Source: Bacteroidales bacterium
GTDB taxonomy: Bacteria > Bacteroidota > Bacteroidia > Bacteroidales > VadinHA17
NCBI GenBank assembly: GCA_025454795.1
Contig: JALONT010000004.1
Coordinates: 44,902-108,901, forward strand
Reading direction: 5' to 3'
Length of the DNA: 64,000 nt
Shown one piece after another: positions 27,322 to 37,000 of the stretch. The stretch's first letter is position 1, and each line of letters starts with the position of its first letter. A program made the translations under genes and the position numbers. The notes under the pieces were generated by a model that saw nothing but the letters and a program-made list of their open reading frames with translations, did not search any database and was not told where the DNA came from.

Positions 27322-29097
27322 TTATTCTTCTGAAAACTGGATCAATAGTTCACGATATGTGGTATATATTCTTGATTTTGAGATAAATCCGACATAATAT
27401 CCGTTGTCAAGCACAGGAAGGTTCCAGGCACCCGTCTTGCTGAATGTCTCCATAACGGTTTCAATGTTTTCCCTTTTGTCGATATATGAAGGAGGAATGT
27501 TCATGAGATCCCTGACAGTAACACTTTTATAAAGTTCCTGATTAAACATTATCTCCCTTATTTCATCAAGAGAAACAACACCTTCCAGGATATTGTACTC
27601 ATCGACAACCGGGAACAAATTGCGTTTCGACTTTGAGATCACTTTTACAAGATCGCCGAGTGTATCGGACATTCTCACCTTGAGCAGGTCAGTCTCAATC
27701 TCATTCTTCCAATCCATGAGTGTAAGGACGGCCTTGTCCTTATCGTGCGTAATCAGCTCCCCCCTTTGCGCAAGCTGAATATGATAAATAGAATGACGTT
27801 CAAAACTCCTGGTGGTGATGTAAGCCACTGTAGATGTAATAATTAGCGGAATCAGAAGAGCGTAACCTCCTGTTATCTCGGCAATAAGAAATATCGCAGT
27901 AAGCGGTGCATGCATCACTCCTGCCATCATACCGGCCATACCTACAAGTACAAAACGGTTATCCGGAAGACTTATATTGAAGAACTTGTTTATCAGGCTT
28001 GCAACCATATATCCGTTGATACCTCCTATAAATAACGTGGGCGCAAATATCCCTCCAACACCACCTGCTCCATTAGTGGAACTGCTGGCAAAAACTTTGA
28101 GAAGAATGAGACCTGCCATGAATAAAGTGATAACCAGAATACTATCTGAATGCCGGCTTAAAATACTTCCACCAAAAACAATATCACTATTTCCCTGTAA
28201 AAGGTTCATAATGCTGTCATAACCCTCTCCGTAAAACGGAGGAAAAAGATAAATAAGACTTCCCAGTACCATTCCTCCTGCAATAAATCTGACATAAATA
28301 TTCCGGATCTTCTCATATTTATTCTCAAGGAACAGCGTCATTTTTGAATAATATAGAGACAGGAATCCCGACACTACTCCCAGAAGAACATACCAGGGAA
28401 TATTTGTTATATTAAAAGCTTCAGTAACAGTGAATGTAAGAAGAACTTTATTACCCATCAGAAAATAGGCGACTGTGGCTGCAGTAACCGATGATATTAA
28501 CAAAGGGACGATCGATGATATCGTCATATCAAGCATTAGTATCTCAAGAGTAAAGACAATCCCGGCAATCGGGGCTTTGAATATCCCTGAGACCGCTCCT
28601 GCCGCACCACACCCTATCAATAGGGTAACACTCCTGTAATTCAGCTTAAAGAAGCGGCCAACAGCAGATCCTATCGAGGATCCTGTGAGCACTATCGGTG
28701 CTTCTGCTCCGACCGAGCCGCCAAATCCTATTGTAAGAGTGCTTGCAACAACGGAAGTCCATGTATTATGTGCCTTCAGATAGCTTTTTTTCTTCGAGAT
28801 TGCATAGAGTACCCTGCTTATTCCATGTCCGATATTGTCACGTACAAAATACTTTACGAACAGCAATGTTAGTAACATCCCAGAAAGAGGATATGCAAGA
28901 TAAAGATAACTTCCTGATTCGCCTGTTATTCCTTCGGTAAGAATCTGATGTGTATAATGGATAGCATTTTTCAGTACAGCTGCAGCCAGGGCGCTCAGAA
29001 GACCTACTACCAGGCTAAGGATATATAACAGCTTCACCTGATCGATATCCTCTACCCTTGGACGAAATAGTCTTCTGAAAAACCTGTTTTTAGACAT
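27322..29097 (-). CDS. ClC-family chloride channel/transporter with C-terminal CBS domains
   Basis: 591 residues. The ClC core (about 20-440) has the ion-site blocks GHGIS (91-95), GSVGAEAP (127-134) and [12 protein letters not shown]. Glu132 occupies the place of the external gating glutamate. The position that carries the internal proton glutamate of E. coli ClC-ec1 (E203) is Ile186 here, following Glu185. Two CBS domains (about 455-585) at the C-terminus can bind adenine nucleotides and control the pore. The anion and the mechanism (channel or antiporter) are not certain. A divergent promoter region separates it from the M16 peptidase genes. Confidence 0.92.
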   Translation of the reverse strand: MSKNRFFRRLFRPRVEDIDQVKLLYILSLVVGLLSALAAAVLKNAIHYTHQILTEGITGESGSYLYLAYPLSGMLLTLLFVKYFVRDNIGHGISRVLYAISKKKSYLKAHNTWTSVVASTLTIGFGGSVGAEAPIVLTGSSIGSAVGRFFKLNYRSVTLLIGCGAAGAVSGIFKAPIAGIVFTLEILMLDMTISSIVPLLISSVTAATVAYFLMGNKVLLTFTVTEAFNITNIPWYVLLGVVSGFLSLYYSKMTLFLENKYEKIRNIYVRFIAGGMVLGSLIYLFPPFYGEGYDSIMNLLQGNSDIVFGGSILSRHSDSILVITLFMAGLILLKVFASSSTNGAGGVGGIFAPTLFIGGINGYMVASLINKFFNISLPDNRFVLVGMAGMMAGVMHAPLTAIFLIAEITGGYALLIPLIITSTVAYITTRSFERHSIYHIQLAQRGELITHDKDKAVLTLMDWKNEIETDLLKVRMSDTLGDLVKVISKSKRNLFPVVDEYNILEGVVSLDEIREIMFNQELYKSVTVRDLMNIPPSYIDKRENIETVMETFSKTGAWNLPVLDNGYYVGFISKSRIYTTYRELLIQFSEE

Positions 29098-29104
29098 AAT
29101 TATG

Positions 29105-29112
29105 CAAATATA
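29105..29112 (-). promoter_or_regulatory. -7 element for the ClC-glyA transcript
   Basis: TATATTTG on the minus strand, only seven bases before the ATG at 29097, so the transcript would be nearly leaderless. Matches TAnnTTTG exactly; no convincing -33 word. Confidence 0.4.
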
Positions 29113-29144
29113 AAAACATTACTAAACCTTCTCTGATTTTTAAT

Positions 29145-29152
29145 TAAGTTTG
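29145..29152 (+). promoter_or_regulatory. -7 element for the M16 peptidase operon
   Basis: TAAGTTTG matches TAnnTTTG and lies 49 bases before the ATG at 29202, in the divergent gap with the ClC gene. Confidence 0.4.
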
Positions 29153-29201
29153 TCTAAACAAGCAGAACATGAACCATCCGGCTTCTGCATTAAAATAATT
29201 T

Positions 29202-30458
29202 TTGGCGATGATAAAATTCAACAGGATCTGTCTCAGCAACGGGCTGAGGGTTCTAGTACATGAAGACAGGTCAACACCTCTTGTCGCCATGAATATACTG
29301 TATGATGTGGGTTCGAGGGATGAAGATCCGGACAATACAGGGATGGCACACCTATTTGAACACCTGATGTTCGGTGGCACTGCATCCATTCCGGAGTTTG
29401 ACAGGCATCTGCAGATTGCAGGAGGAGAGAATAATGCATTTACAAATCCCGATATCACAGATTATTATATTACTCTGCCTGCGAATAACATAGAAACAGG
29501 CTTCTGGCTTGAATCCGACAGAATGCACAGCATCGATTTCTCACAGAAAAACCTTGATATACAGAAAAATGTCGTGATTGAAGAGTTCAATCAGCGTTAC
29601 CTCAACCAGCCATACGGTGATGCGATGCTTTTGCTGAGACCCCTGTCCTATAAAGTTCATCCTTACCGGTGGCCAACCATCGGAATGGAGATAGATCATA
29701 TCAGAAATACCCCACTTCATAAAATAAAGGAGTTTTTTTACTCACATTATGCTCCTGATAATGCAATCCTTACTCTGACCGGCAATATAACTACTGATTA
29801 TGCATTCAGGCTTGCAGAAAAATGGTTTGGCAGTATTGAAAAAAGGTTTGTAACTCCAAGGAACCTGCCGGCAGAACCACTACAGACAGAAGAAAGAATT
29901 CTGACTGCCGAAAGGGATGTCCCTGCTTCTGCTCTCTATAAAGCATGGCATATAGGGCCCCGGTTGAACAGCAACTTTTATACTCTTGATCTTATTACCG
30001 ATCTGCTTGCAGGAGGCGAATCCGGAAGATTATATACAAAGCTGGTGAGGGAGAAGAAACTTTTTACAGAGATCAATGCTTATATCACATCAGATATTGA
30101 TCCGGGTCTTGTGATCTTCCATGGGAAAACAATGAAAGGGATCGATATATATAAGGCAAATGATGAGGTAAATAATATAATCCTCACCCTGAAGGAAAAG
30201 CAGGTTCCCGTTCCGGAAATGGAAAAGGTTAAGAACAAATATGAATCCGCCAACATTTACAGTAATACCAATATCCTTAACAAAGCCCTGAATCTCGCTT
30301 ATTATGAACTGCTTGGCAATCCTGATATGATAAACACAGAGGTTGATCTGTACAGAAATACTGACAAGGCAATGGTCCTTGAAGCAGCCGGAAAGTATTT
30401 TACAGACATTAATTGCAGCACCCTGTTCTACAAATCAATAAGAGATTCCAGCAAATGA
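29202..30458 (+). CDS. M16-family zinc peptidase, catalytic subunit
   Basis: 418 residues. The inverted zinc motif HxxEH is His50-Leu-Phe-Glu-His54 in MAHLFEHLMFGG, and the third ligand lies in the KNVVIEEFNQRYLNQP block about 75 residues later. The protein is half the length of pitrilysin, as in mitochondrial-processing-peptidase-like heterodimers. The next gene encodes the non-catalytic partner and overlaps by four bases (ATGA). No signal peptide is seen, so it may be cytoplasmic. The substrate is unknown; related enzymes degrade short peptides or process precursors. Confidence 0.93.
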   Translation: MAMIKFNRICLSNGLRVLVHEDRSTPLVAMNILYDVGSRDEDPDNTGMAHLFEHLMFGGTASIPEFDRHLQIAGGENNAFTNPDITDYYITLPANNIETGFWLESDRMHSIDFSQKNLDIQKNVVIEEFNQRYLNQPYGDAMLLLRPLSYKVHPYRWPTIGMEIDHIRNTPLHKIKEFFYSHYAPDNAILTLTGNITTDYAFRLAEKWFGSIEKRFVTPRNLPAEPLQTEERILTAERDVPASALYKAWHIGPRLNSNFYTLDLITDLLAGGESGRLYTKLVREKKLFTEINAYITSDIDPGLVIFHGKTMKGIDIYKANDEVNNIILTLKEKQVPVPEMEKVKNKYESANIYSNTNILNKALNLAYYELLGNPDMINTEVDLYRNTDKAMVLEAAGKYFTDINCSTLFYKSIRDSSK

Positions 30459-31729
30459 AGAAAAGATCATTAATTCAGCCACGCATTGTTCCTGTTGACC
30501 TTGGGAAAATTCCTGATGCTAAAAGAATCAGTCTTCAGAACAACATCCCTGTATTACTGATACAGGCAGGCACTGAGGATATTTCCAGGATTGAGTTTAC
30601 ATTAAGCGCCGGAAGTGTCATGGAGAATCTTCCTCTACTTGCATCGACAGCTAATATGATGCTTGCGGAGGGTACAAAAAACTACACAGCGGTAAAACTT
30701 AACAAAACACTCGATTTTTATGGATCATTTTATAATCTTTTTGCAGAAAGAGACAGGGCTGGAATTGTTATTTACTGTTTGAATAAGCATCTGGAAAAAA
30801 TACTTGGTCTTGCTTCTGAAATTTTATTTCATCCGGTTTTCCCACCAGATGAACTTAAAACACTTATGAAAAAACGTCTGAGCTGGTACCTCATAAACAG
30901 GGAAAAAGTTAATAGCCTTGCAATGGATCAGTTCTTTGAATCCATATTCGGGAGTTCTCACCCCTACGGAAGGAAAGTTATTGCTGACGATTTCAATAAA
31001 ATTGACAATGCTGCATTGAAGGATTTTCATTCCGGGTTTTATAGACCTGAAACCCTTGCAATTATTGTCGCCGGAAATATCCATGAAAATACGGTCGACC
31101 TGCTGGACCATTACTTTGGGAAGGTCGTATCTGAAACAATTCGGCCAACAGTCCCGGGAAGAATCCCTGAGCGTCAGAAAAACAGAAAAGTGCATATCGA
31201 CAAACCGGGGGCTGTTCAGACAGCCATAGCCATAGGTTCCTCTACTATTAATAAACGTCATCCCGATTACCCGGGTCTAAAGGTCCTCAATGTTGTCCTG
31301 GGAGGATATTTCGGTTCCCGCCTAATGAAGAATATCAGGGAGGCCAGGGGATATACATATGGAATAAATTCATCTGTTCATTCTCTTGATCTCAGCGGTT
31401 ACCAGATTATTTCTGCTGAAGTGAGTAAAAAAAATACTCAAAATGCTGTTGAGGAAATATTTAAGGAAATAAGTCTCCTACAGCGAGTCCCACCTGAAAA
31501 TGAGGAACTGGCGGTCATAAAGAACTACATGCTGGGAGAAATGGTCAGGATGTTCGACGGGCCCTTCGCAATAGCCGAAAGTTTCAGGTCAGCATGGGAA
31601 TTCGGACTTGATAACACCTATTACTACAGGCTTGCTGAAAAGATAAAATCTATCGAGTCTGACGAAATAACTTCACTGGCTAAGACGTATTATGATATTG
31701 ATGAGTTATATGAAATAACTGCCGGCTGA
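30455..31729 (+). CDS. M16-family peptidase-like partner lacking the zinc motif
   Basis: 424 residues from the ATG at 30455, which overlaps the previous stop as ATGA; an earlier in-frame start at 30413 is less likely. The fold is M16-like (ASTANMMLAEGTKNYTA, then RLMKNIREARGYTYGINSSVHS with the Arg/Tyr pair used by the non-catalytic subunit). The HxxEH site is absent, with ASTANMMLAEG in its place. In such pairs this subunit completes the active site of the partner. The following T9SS-type gene starts two bases after its stop. Confidence 0.92.
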   Translation: MKKRSLIQPRIVPVDLGKIPDAKRISLQNNIPVLLIQAGTEDISRIEFTLSAGSVMENLPLLASTANMMLAEGTKNYTAVKLNKTLDFYGSFYNLFAERDRAGIVIYCLNKHLEKILGLASEILFHPVFPPDELKTLMKKRLSWYLINREKVNSLAMDQFFESIFGSSHPYGRKVIADDFNKIDNAALKDFHSGFYRPETLAIIVAGNIHENTVDLLDHYFGKVVSETIRPTVPGRIPERQKNRKVHIDKPGAVQTAIAIGSSTINKRHPDYPGLKVLNVVLGGYFGSRLMKNIREARGYTYGINSSVHSLDLSGYQIISAEVSKKNTQNAVEEIFKEISLLQRVPPENEELAVIKNYMLGEMVRMFDGPFAIAESFRSAWEFGLDNTYYYRLAEKIKSIESDEITSLAKTYYDIDELYEITAG

Positions 31730-31731
31730 AA

Positions 31732-33243
31732 ATGAGATTAAAAACCATTTATCTGCTTTCTATAATCTATATCCTGTTTATATTACCGGTAAACGGACAG
31801 GTTGATACACTTCTCCCGGAAATCCCTGAACTTAAGCTTGTAAGCATTAATCAATTTACAGGAAATGTCGAGATATCATGGTCATTAAGTCCTTCCCCTG
31901 ACGTTGCAGGATACATTTTTTATTATCATCATTATGATCCCGGGTTCCCTGGAGGAGGTTATTCTGCCGACCCTATTGATACATTATGGGATCCTGCAGC
32001 AACAAATTACTCTCTTTTCAGACCCTTCACTTCATACTTCAGTGAATCTTATGTTATAGCTGCAATTGACAGTTCAAAAAATAAGAGTCCTTATTCAAAA
32101 GTTGCACTTCCTACCATATTTGCAAAAGCACAGATTGATACCTGCAAAAAGAAAATGGAAGTCAGATGGAACAGATATCCATCCAGACCTGATCCGGTAG
32201 TTTACTATTCGGTGCTTATCTCGGTTGAAGGAGGTTTGTTTTCAGAATTTGCCAGGGTACCAGCAGATACCAGCCTTATTATTAATGATTTTACTACTGA
32301 GGGACAATATTGCTTTATTGTAAGGGCGATTCTGGAAAGTGGCCATTTTTCGGGATCAAACACTGACTGTCTGAATATAAGAATGCAGAGGCCTCCCGAT
32401 TGGATTAATGCCGATTATGCAACTGTCGCCGCAGGGAATGAAATATTGCTCTCATTTACAATAGATCCCGCATCTGAGATCCGTACTTTCAGCCTGGAGA
32501 AAAAGACAGGACCGGACGGGATCTTTAGAGAGATTGAACAATTTACCCCGGTATCGGGATCAGTTCTTTATTCCGACAGAAATGCCGATACAAGTAAAAT
32601 AAATTACTACAGGCTTTCTGCGGTAAATAATTGCATTAACCATATCACAACATCCAACATTGCTTCAAATATGGTTCTCGCACTCGAACGGGATGAATTT
32701 AAAATAATACTCAAATGGAATCCTTACAGGAAATGGAACGGGATCACCAGTTCCGAAAAATTGTTCGTAAAAACAGGTATGGCTTTTAAAGAAATGTATC
32801 CTGTTCCACCCGGGGACACTGTTTTTTCCATTATGTATTCCGACCTGATGTATGACATCTCCAGCCCTGAAGTCTGTTTCATGATAAGATCATTTGAAGC
32901 TTCAAATCCATATGGAACAAACGGAGAAAGCCGGTCATCAACAATATGCACTCCTGTAACAGAAAATATAATTGTACCCAATACATTTACACCGGATAAC
33001 AACCTGATTAACGACAGCTTCAAGCCTGTATTATCTTTCACCCCTGTCTATTATCGTCTGATTATCTATGATTTACAAAGAAGAACACTCTTTGAGACCT
33101 CGGATTCCACTGATGAATGGGACGGAACTAAAAACGGTTCCCCGCTCCCTGAAGGGGTCTATTTATGGTTCCTGAAGGTTACTACACCGTCAGGCAGAAA
33201 CATTTCAAGGTCAGGTACTGTTTCCATCATCATCAACCGCTGA
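31732..33243 (+). CDS. Secreted fibronectin-type-III-like protein with gliding/T9SS C-terminal domain
   Basis: 503 residues. A signal peptide (about 1-22, ending VNGQ) is followed by fibronectin-III-like modules (EISWSLSPSPDVAGYIFYYH and later repeats). The last ~90 residues form a CHU_C / type B type IX secretion domain: VPNTFTPDNNLINDSF, then YRLIIYDLQRRTLFE, and the end pattern WDGTKNGSPLPEGVYLW. The protein should be exported and anchored or released through the type IX system, implying that the organism has one. Its position two bases behind the M16 pair suggests co-transcription. Function unknown; adhesion is plausible. Confidence 0.88.
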   Translation: MRLKTIYLLSIIYILFILPVNGQVDTLLPEIPELKLVSINQFTGNVEISWSLSPSPDVAGYIFYYHHYDPGFPGGGYSADPIDTLWDPAATNYSLFRPFTSYFSESYVIAAIDSSKNKSPYSKVALPTIFAKAQIDTCKKKMEVRWNRYPSRPDPVVYYSVLISVEGGLFSEFARVPADTSLIINDFTTEGQYCFIVRAILESGHFSGSNTDCLNIRMQRPPDWINADYATVAAGNEILLSFTIDPASEIRTFSLEKKTGPDGIFREIEQFTPVSGSVLYSDRNADTSKINYYRLSAVNNCINHITTSNIASNMVLALERDEFKIILKWNPYRKWNGITSSEKLFVKTGMAFKEMYPVPPGDTVFSIMYSDLMYDISSPEVCFMIRSFEASNPYGTNGESRSSTICTPVTENIIVPNTFTPDNNLINDSFKPVLSFTPVYYRLIIYDLQRRTLFETSDSTDEWDGTKNGSPLPEGVYLWFLKVTTPSGRNISRSGTVSIIINR

Positions 33244-33298
33244 CTAAATCCTCTGTTCAAACCTTGTCCTCCACGCGCTGATTTTCCGCGAATAAAAC

Positions 33299-33306
33299 TA
33301 TATTTG
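33299..33306 (+). promoter_or_regulatory. -7 element for the Rel/SpoT gene
   Basis: TATATTTG lies 29 bases before the ATG at 33336 and matches the phylum -7 word; no good -33 word at the expected distance. Confidence 0.45.
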
Positions 33307-33335
33307 TAAAATGGACAGAAAGGTTTTGGATATTT

Positions 33336-35582
33336 ATGGGGACTAAAGATATTTTCGACGAGGAAGATAAAAAACTTATTCAAACTGAATATGATTCACT
33401 GGTTAATAATCTACTGAGATGCAATAAGCCGGGCGACAGGGAGATGATTGACAAAGCGTTCAGGATTGCCAATGAAGCTCACTGGAATATGCGCCGAAAA
33501 TCAGGCGAGCCTTACGTTATACATCCAATCTCAGTTGCAAAGATTATAAATCAGGAGATCGGTCTGGGAGCCAAGTCCATAGCGACCGCGTTGCTTCACG
33601 ATGTTGTTGAGGATACAGATTACACACTTGAAAATGTAAAAAAGGATTTTGGTCCCCAGATCGCTTCACTGATTGATGGCCTGACAAAAATATCAGGTAC
33701 ATATAATAAAGAAACATCCTCATCACTCCAGGCTGAAAATTTCAGAAAGATGCTCATGACTCTTTCTGATGATCTGCGTGTTATCCTGATCAAAATTGCT
33801 GACAGGCTTCACAATATGCGGACCCTTGATTCAATGCCGGAACATAAAAAGATGAAGATTGCAGGAGAAACGATCTTCCTTTATGCGCCGCTGGCACATC
33901 GCCTTGGATTATATTCTATAAAAAGCGAACTCGAGGATCTGAGCTTTAAGTTCCGGCAACCCCAGATCTACGATGAGATTGCTGCCAAACTGAAACACAG
34001 CGAGAAAAAATATATTGCCATTATCAATAAGTTCTCACTTCCGATAATTGATAAGCTTTCAAGGGCAGGACTTAAATTTGATATCAGCGGAAGGCCCAAA
34101 TCGATCTTTTCGATCTGGAAAAAAATGCAGTCAAAGAATGTACCTTTTGAGGAGATATATGATGTACTTGCTGTAAGAATTGTATTTGAACCTGTACCAG
34201 ATGTGCCTGAAAAAACGCAGTGCTGGAATATTTACTCTATGATAACGGATTCATATCTTCCAAAACCTGACAGGCTGAGGGATTGGGTTAGTCGTCCGAA
34301 ACCAAATGGTTATGAGGCATTGCATCTGACAGTCATGGGTCCTGAGGGAAAATGGGTTGAGGTTCAGATCAGGAGCAAAAGAATGGATGAAATTGCGGAG
34401 AGAGGTTATGCTGCACACTGGAAATATAAAGGAGATAACGCACAGGAGAGCGAGCTGGATAAATGGATCAAAAAGATACGGCTGATGCTGGAGAATCCTC
34501 TTGAAGACCCGATCGAATTTCTTGACGAATTCAAGATGAATCTCTTCTCCGCAGAAATTATGGTTTTTACACCAAAGGGAAAGCTGGTAAGTCTTCCGAA
34601 AGGAGCATCTGCACTTGATTTTGCATATGAGATACATACCGAAGTCGGGAATAAAGCAATAGGTGCAAAAATAAACTATAAGCTCAACCCCATAAGCGCA
34701 GTTTTGATGAGCGGGGACCAGGTAGAGATTATCACTTCCGACATTGCAAAACCCGAAAAGGAATGGTTATCATTTGTCAGGACATCCAGGGCCAAGGAAG
34801 CGATCAAGGATGCTCTGAAAACTGAGACTACCAACCGGATACAGAAAGGGATGGAGATTCTTGATGCAAAACTGAAAGAACTCGGTGTTAATCCTAATGC
34901 TGAAGTATTGAAAAAACTGATGCTTGCCTATGATGTTGAAAATAAGGATGAACTATATTCCGGAATCGAACTTGGTAAAATAAATCTCGATAACCTGAAA
35001 AAAACCGTAAAGAAGAATACCTCAAAGAACGTCATAAAGTATTGGGATCTTAAACTGATAGGGCAAAAGAAGGAGACGAAAGAACCGAAGGAAACCCAGG
35101 AGAAAATAGATGCAAGTGTTCCTTTCCTGCTCAGGGAGAATATTGATAATGCAGAACAGTCATACGAAATTGCTTCATGCTGTAATCCAATCCCCGGGGA
35201 TGAAGTAACGGGATATCGTTCACCTGAAGGCCCGATAGTAATACATAAGCCTAAATGTCCTGTCGCAATAAGAATTATGTCAAATGAGGGAAACAGGATT
35301 ATTGCAGTAAAATGGGCAATCCATAAACTGGTATCATTCCTTGCCAGGATCAGCATGAGTGGGATCGATCGCATAGGACTTGTCAACGAGATTACCAATA
35401 TTATTTCATCTGAGTTGAAAGCAAATATGACGAAAATCAATATCACAGTCCAGAACGGAATATTTGAAGGTACTATCGACGTTTACGTACACCATACAAA
35501 AGACCTTAATAACCTGATATTGAAGATTTCCAATATCAAAGGAATAGAAAATGTTAATAGAGTTGAGGATTTCTCAAAATAA
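33336..35582 (+). CDS. Bifunctional (p)ppGpp synthetase/hydrolase, Rel/SpoT family
   Basis: 748 residues. The HD hydrolase domain shows YVIHPISVAKI, LLHDVVEDTD and IKIADRLHNMRTL. The synthetase domain includes KPNGYEALHLTVMGP and the RGYAAHWKYK block. Then TGS (VFTPKGKLVSLPKGASALDFAYEIHTEVG, seen as shorter motifs), a helical region, a Cys pair (ASCCNPIPGDEV) and a C-terminal ACT domain. It makes and breaks the starvation alarmone in the cytoplasm and, through TGS/ACT, senses the ribosome. Whether synthesis is active cannot be told without alignment of the ExDD or RxKD loop. Confidence 0.96.
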   Translation: MGTKDIFDEEDKKLIQTEYDSLVNNLLRCNKPGDREMIDKAFRIANEAHWNMRRKSGEPYVIHPISVAKIINQEIGLGAKSIATALLHDVVEDTDYTLENVKKDFGPQIASLIDGLTKISGTYNKETSSSLQAENFRKMLMTLSDDLRVILIKIADRLHNMRTLDSMPEHKKMKIAGETIFLYAPLAHRLGLYSIKSELEDLSFKFRQPQIYDEIAAKLKHSEKKYIAIINKFSLPIIDKLSRAGLKFDISGRPKSIFSIWKKMQSKNVPFEEIYDVLAVRIVFEPVPDVPEKTQCWNIYSMITDSYLPKPDRLRDWVSRPKPNGYEALHLTVMGPEGKWVEVQIRSKRMDEIAERGYAAHWKYKGDNAQESELDKWIKKIRLMLENPLEDPIEFLDEFKMNLFSAEIMVFTPKGKLVSLPKGASALDFAYEIHTEVGNKAIGAKINYKLNPISAVLMSGDQVEIITSDIAKPEKEWLSFVRTSRAKEAIKDALKTETTNRIQKGMEILDAKLKELGVNPNAEVLKKLMLAYDVENKDELYSGIELGKINLDNLKKTVKKNTSKNVIKYWDLKLIGQKKETKEPKETQEKIDASVPFLLRENIDNAEQSYEIASCCNPIPGDEVTGYRSPEGPIVIHKPKCPVAIRIMSNEGNRIIAVKWAIHKLVSFLARISMSGIDRIGLVNEITNIISSELKANMTKINITVQNGIFEGTIDVYVHHTKDLNNLILKISNIKGIENVNRVEDFSK

Positions 35583-35626
35583 ACTCCCCTTTATCCCGAA
35601 TAGTGTAATAGTTAACAAAAAATGAA

Positions 35627-35634
35627 TATTTTTG
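35627..35634 (+). promoter_or_regulatory. -7 element for the Fur-family gene
   Basis: TATTTTTG, 24 bases before the ATG at 35659. Matches TAnnTTTG. Confidence 0.4.
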
Positions 35635-35658
35635 TTATTATTTTAAATTAGACCAGAT

Positions 35659-36105
35659 ATGATTAGTGACGATACAAGGACAACTGTTAAAAAGATCTTC
35701 ATTGATTATCTTGAAAAGAAAGGGCACAGAAAGACACCTGAAAGATATGCTATCCTTGATGAGATTTACTCAAGGGCGGGACATTTCGATATCGAATCCC
35801 TGTATATATTCATGAAGAACAAGAATTACAGGGTAAGCCGGGCCACATTATATAATACAATCGAGCTGCTCCTCGACTGTAACCTGGTAATCAAACACCA
35901 GTTTGGGAAAAATATAGCACAGTTTGAGAGAGCCTTTCAGTGTGGGCAGCATGATCATCTTATTGATATAGAAACAGGTAAAGTAATTGAGTTCTGTGAT
36001 CCGAGGATCAGCGAAATAATTAAAACTGCCTGCGAGCTGAATAATTTCACCCCTCAGTATCACTCGCTATATATTTATGGAACATTAAAAGAGGTGAAAA
36101 AATGA
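35659..36105 (+). CDS. Fur-family transcriptional regulator
   Basis: 148 residues. The winged helix includes [23 protein letters not shown] and [18 protein letters not shown]. The metal-sensing half has [17 protein letters not shown]. The first CxxC zinc pair found in E. coli Fur (where the sequence reads HLICLDCG) is absent here, the stretch being IDIETG, so the structural zinc site is missing or different. Typical roles are iron, zinc, manganese or peroxide-responsive repression. Target genes cannot be named from this window. It follows Rel/SpoT by 76 bases. Confidence 0.9.
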   Translation: MISDDTRTTVKKIFIDYLEKKGHRKTPERYAILDEIYSRAGHFDIESLYIFMKNKNYRVSRATLYNTIELLLDCNLVIKHQFGKNIAQFERAFQCGQHDHLIDIETGKVIEFCDPRISEIIKTACELNNFTPQYHSLYIYGTLKEVKK

Positions 36106-36256
36106 TCTGATAAGTAACCCGAAAGTTCCTTAATTATTTCTTATCCCATTATCAACTAAAAGGATTTCTTATTATTAAATGTCTTCCAAATTTCAGTTGG
36201 TCAAGGGATTAATAAACCAGGAAGCGCTGTAAGGAGTTACCGGCAATGAGAAATTA

Positions 36257-36799
36257 TCAGAAAGCGAATCCAATGGCAAATCCCATTCTCGTTTTGAAAC
36301 CCTTGAAAGGATCGCTGTCAAATGTATCGGTACCGGAGGTAATTTTAAGATTAGTGCTACTGTAATGTCCCCCGAAGAACAGATCCATTGTGAACCCTGA
36401 GTTACCTATCCACTGCCGCCCAAAGGCAACACCACCTCCAAAAGCAGATAGGGTACCTTTAGAGTTCTCAAAACTCAGATTGTAATTCTGATACCGTAAA
36501 TAGGGTGAAAGATAAAATCCATCAATAGCATCTTTGCGTGGATATAATCTGAATTCAGGTGTTACTATTAATCCACTGAATTTTGAATCACTGATTTTAT
36601 AGCTTAGAAAGCCAATACCCAGCTCAGCAGATAAATTATCGGTAAGTTGCCGCTCATAGAAAACAGAGCCAGTCCCTGCCAATAGTGCTAATGTATTAAT
36701 TTTTAATACATTTTTTTCAGTTGCAGCTTCAGGTTTTTCCTGAGCAAATGAGGCTAATGTAAAGATAATTGCCAGAGTCAGAACCGGGATTTTTTTCAT
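36257..36799 (-). CDS. Small outer-membrane beta-barrel protein
   Basis: 180 residues with a clear signal peptide (MKKIPVLTLAIIFTLASFAQ). The mature part has alternating aromatic strands such as FYERQLTDNLSAELGIGFL and LSPYLRYQNYNLSF, with a terminal MGFAIGFAF ending in Phe, the usual end of an outer-membrane barrel. It resembles the eight-strand OmpA/OprF-like or DUF3575 barrels. The function is unknown. A complete Bacteroidota promoter lies upstream. Confidence 0.8.
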   Translation of the reverse strand: MKKIPVLTLAIIFTLASFAQEKPEAATEKNVLKINTLALLAGTGSVFYERQLTDNLSAELGIGFLSYKISDSKFSGLIVTPEFRLYPRKDAIDGFYLSPYLRYQNYNLSFENSKGTLSAFGGGVAFGRQWIGNSGFTMDLFFGGHYSSTNLKITSGTDTFDSDPFKGFKTRMGFAIGFAF

Positions 36800-36851
36800 A
36801 TTATCTTATTTAATAGGTATTTTAAATAATCCTTTATGAAGATGTTAATAA

Positions 36852-36884
36852 CAAAGATAATCAATATAAACCATAGAATTGCAA
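36852..36884 (-). promoter_or_regulatory. Promoter of the small beta-barrel gene
   Basis: On the minus strand TTG (complement 36882-36884) is followed after 22 bases by TATCTTTG (complement 36852-36859), about 50 bases ahead of the ATG at 36799. Confidence 0.5.
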
Positions 36885-37000
36885 TACAAAAGACCAGTTA
36901 TGACACTTCCATTTATCAACAATAGGTTTTTAATGCTAATATTAATTTGAATTATTTTGTACCTTGTAAATCGTTTTTATTATCTAAAAGATTTTCTAAT

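Noticed and set aside
29105..29152. Overlapping divergent promoter acting as a regulatory operator
   Set aside because: Both -7 words are clear but no operator palindrome is visible between them.
36106..36256. Possible terminator or small RNA after the Fur gene
   Set aside because: Only a short CCAA/TTGG pairing and A/T-rich sequence are visible. No convincing hairpin with a T-tract.
36947..37000. N-terminal extension of purA from an upstream TTG
   Set aside because: The 18 added residues do not match the family, whose members begin just before the GTP-binding loop, at the ATG 37001.
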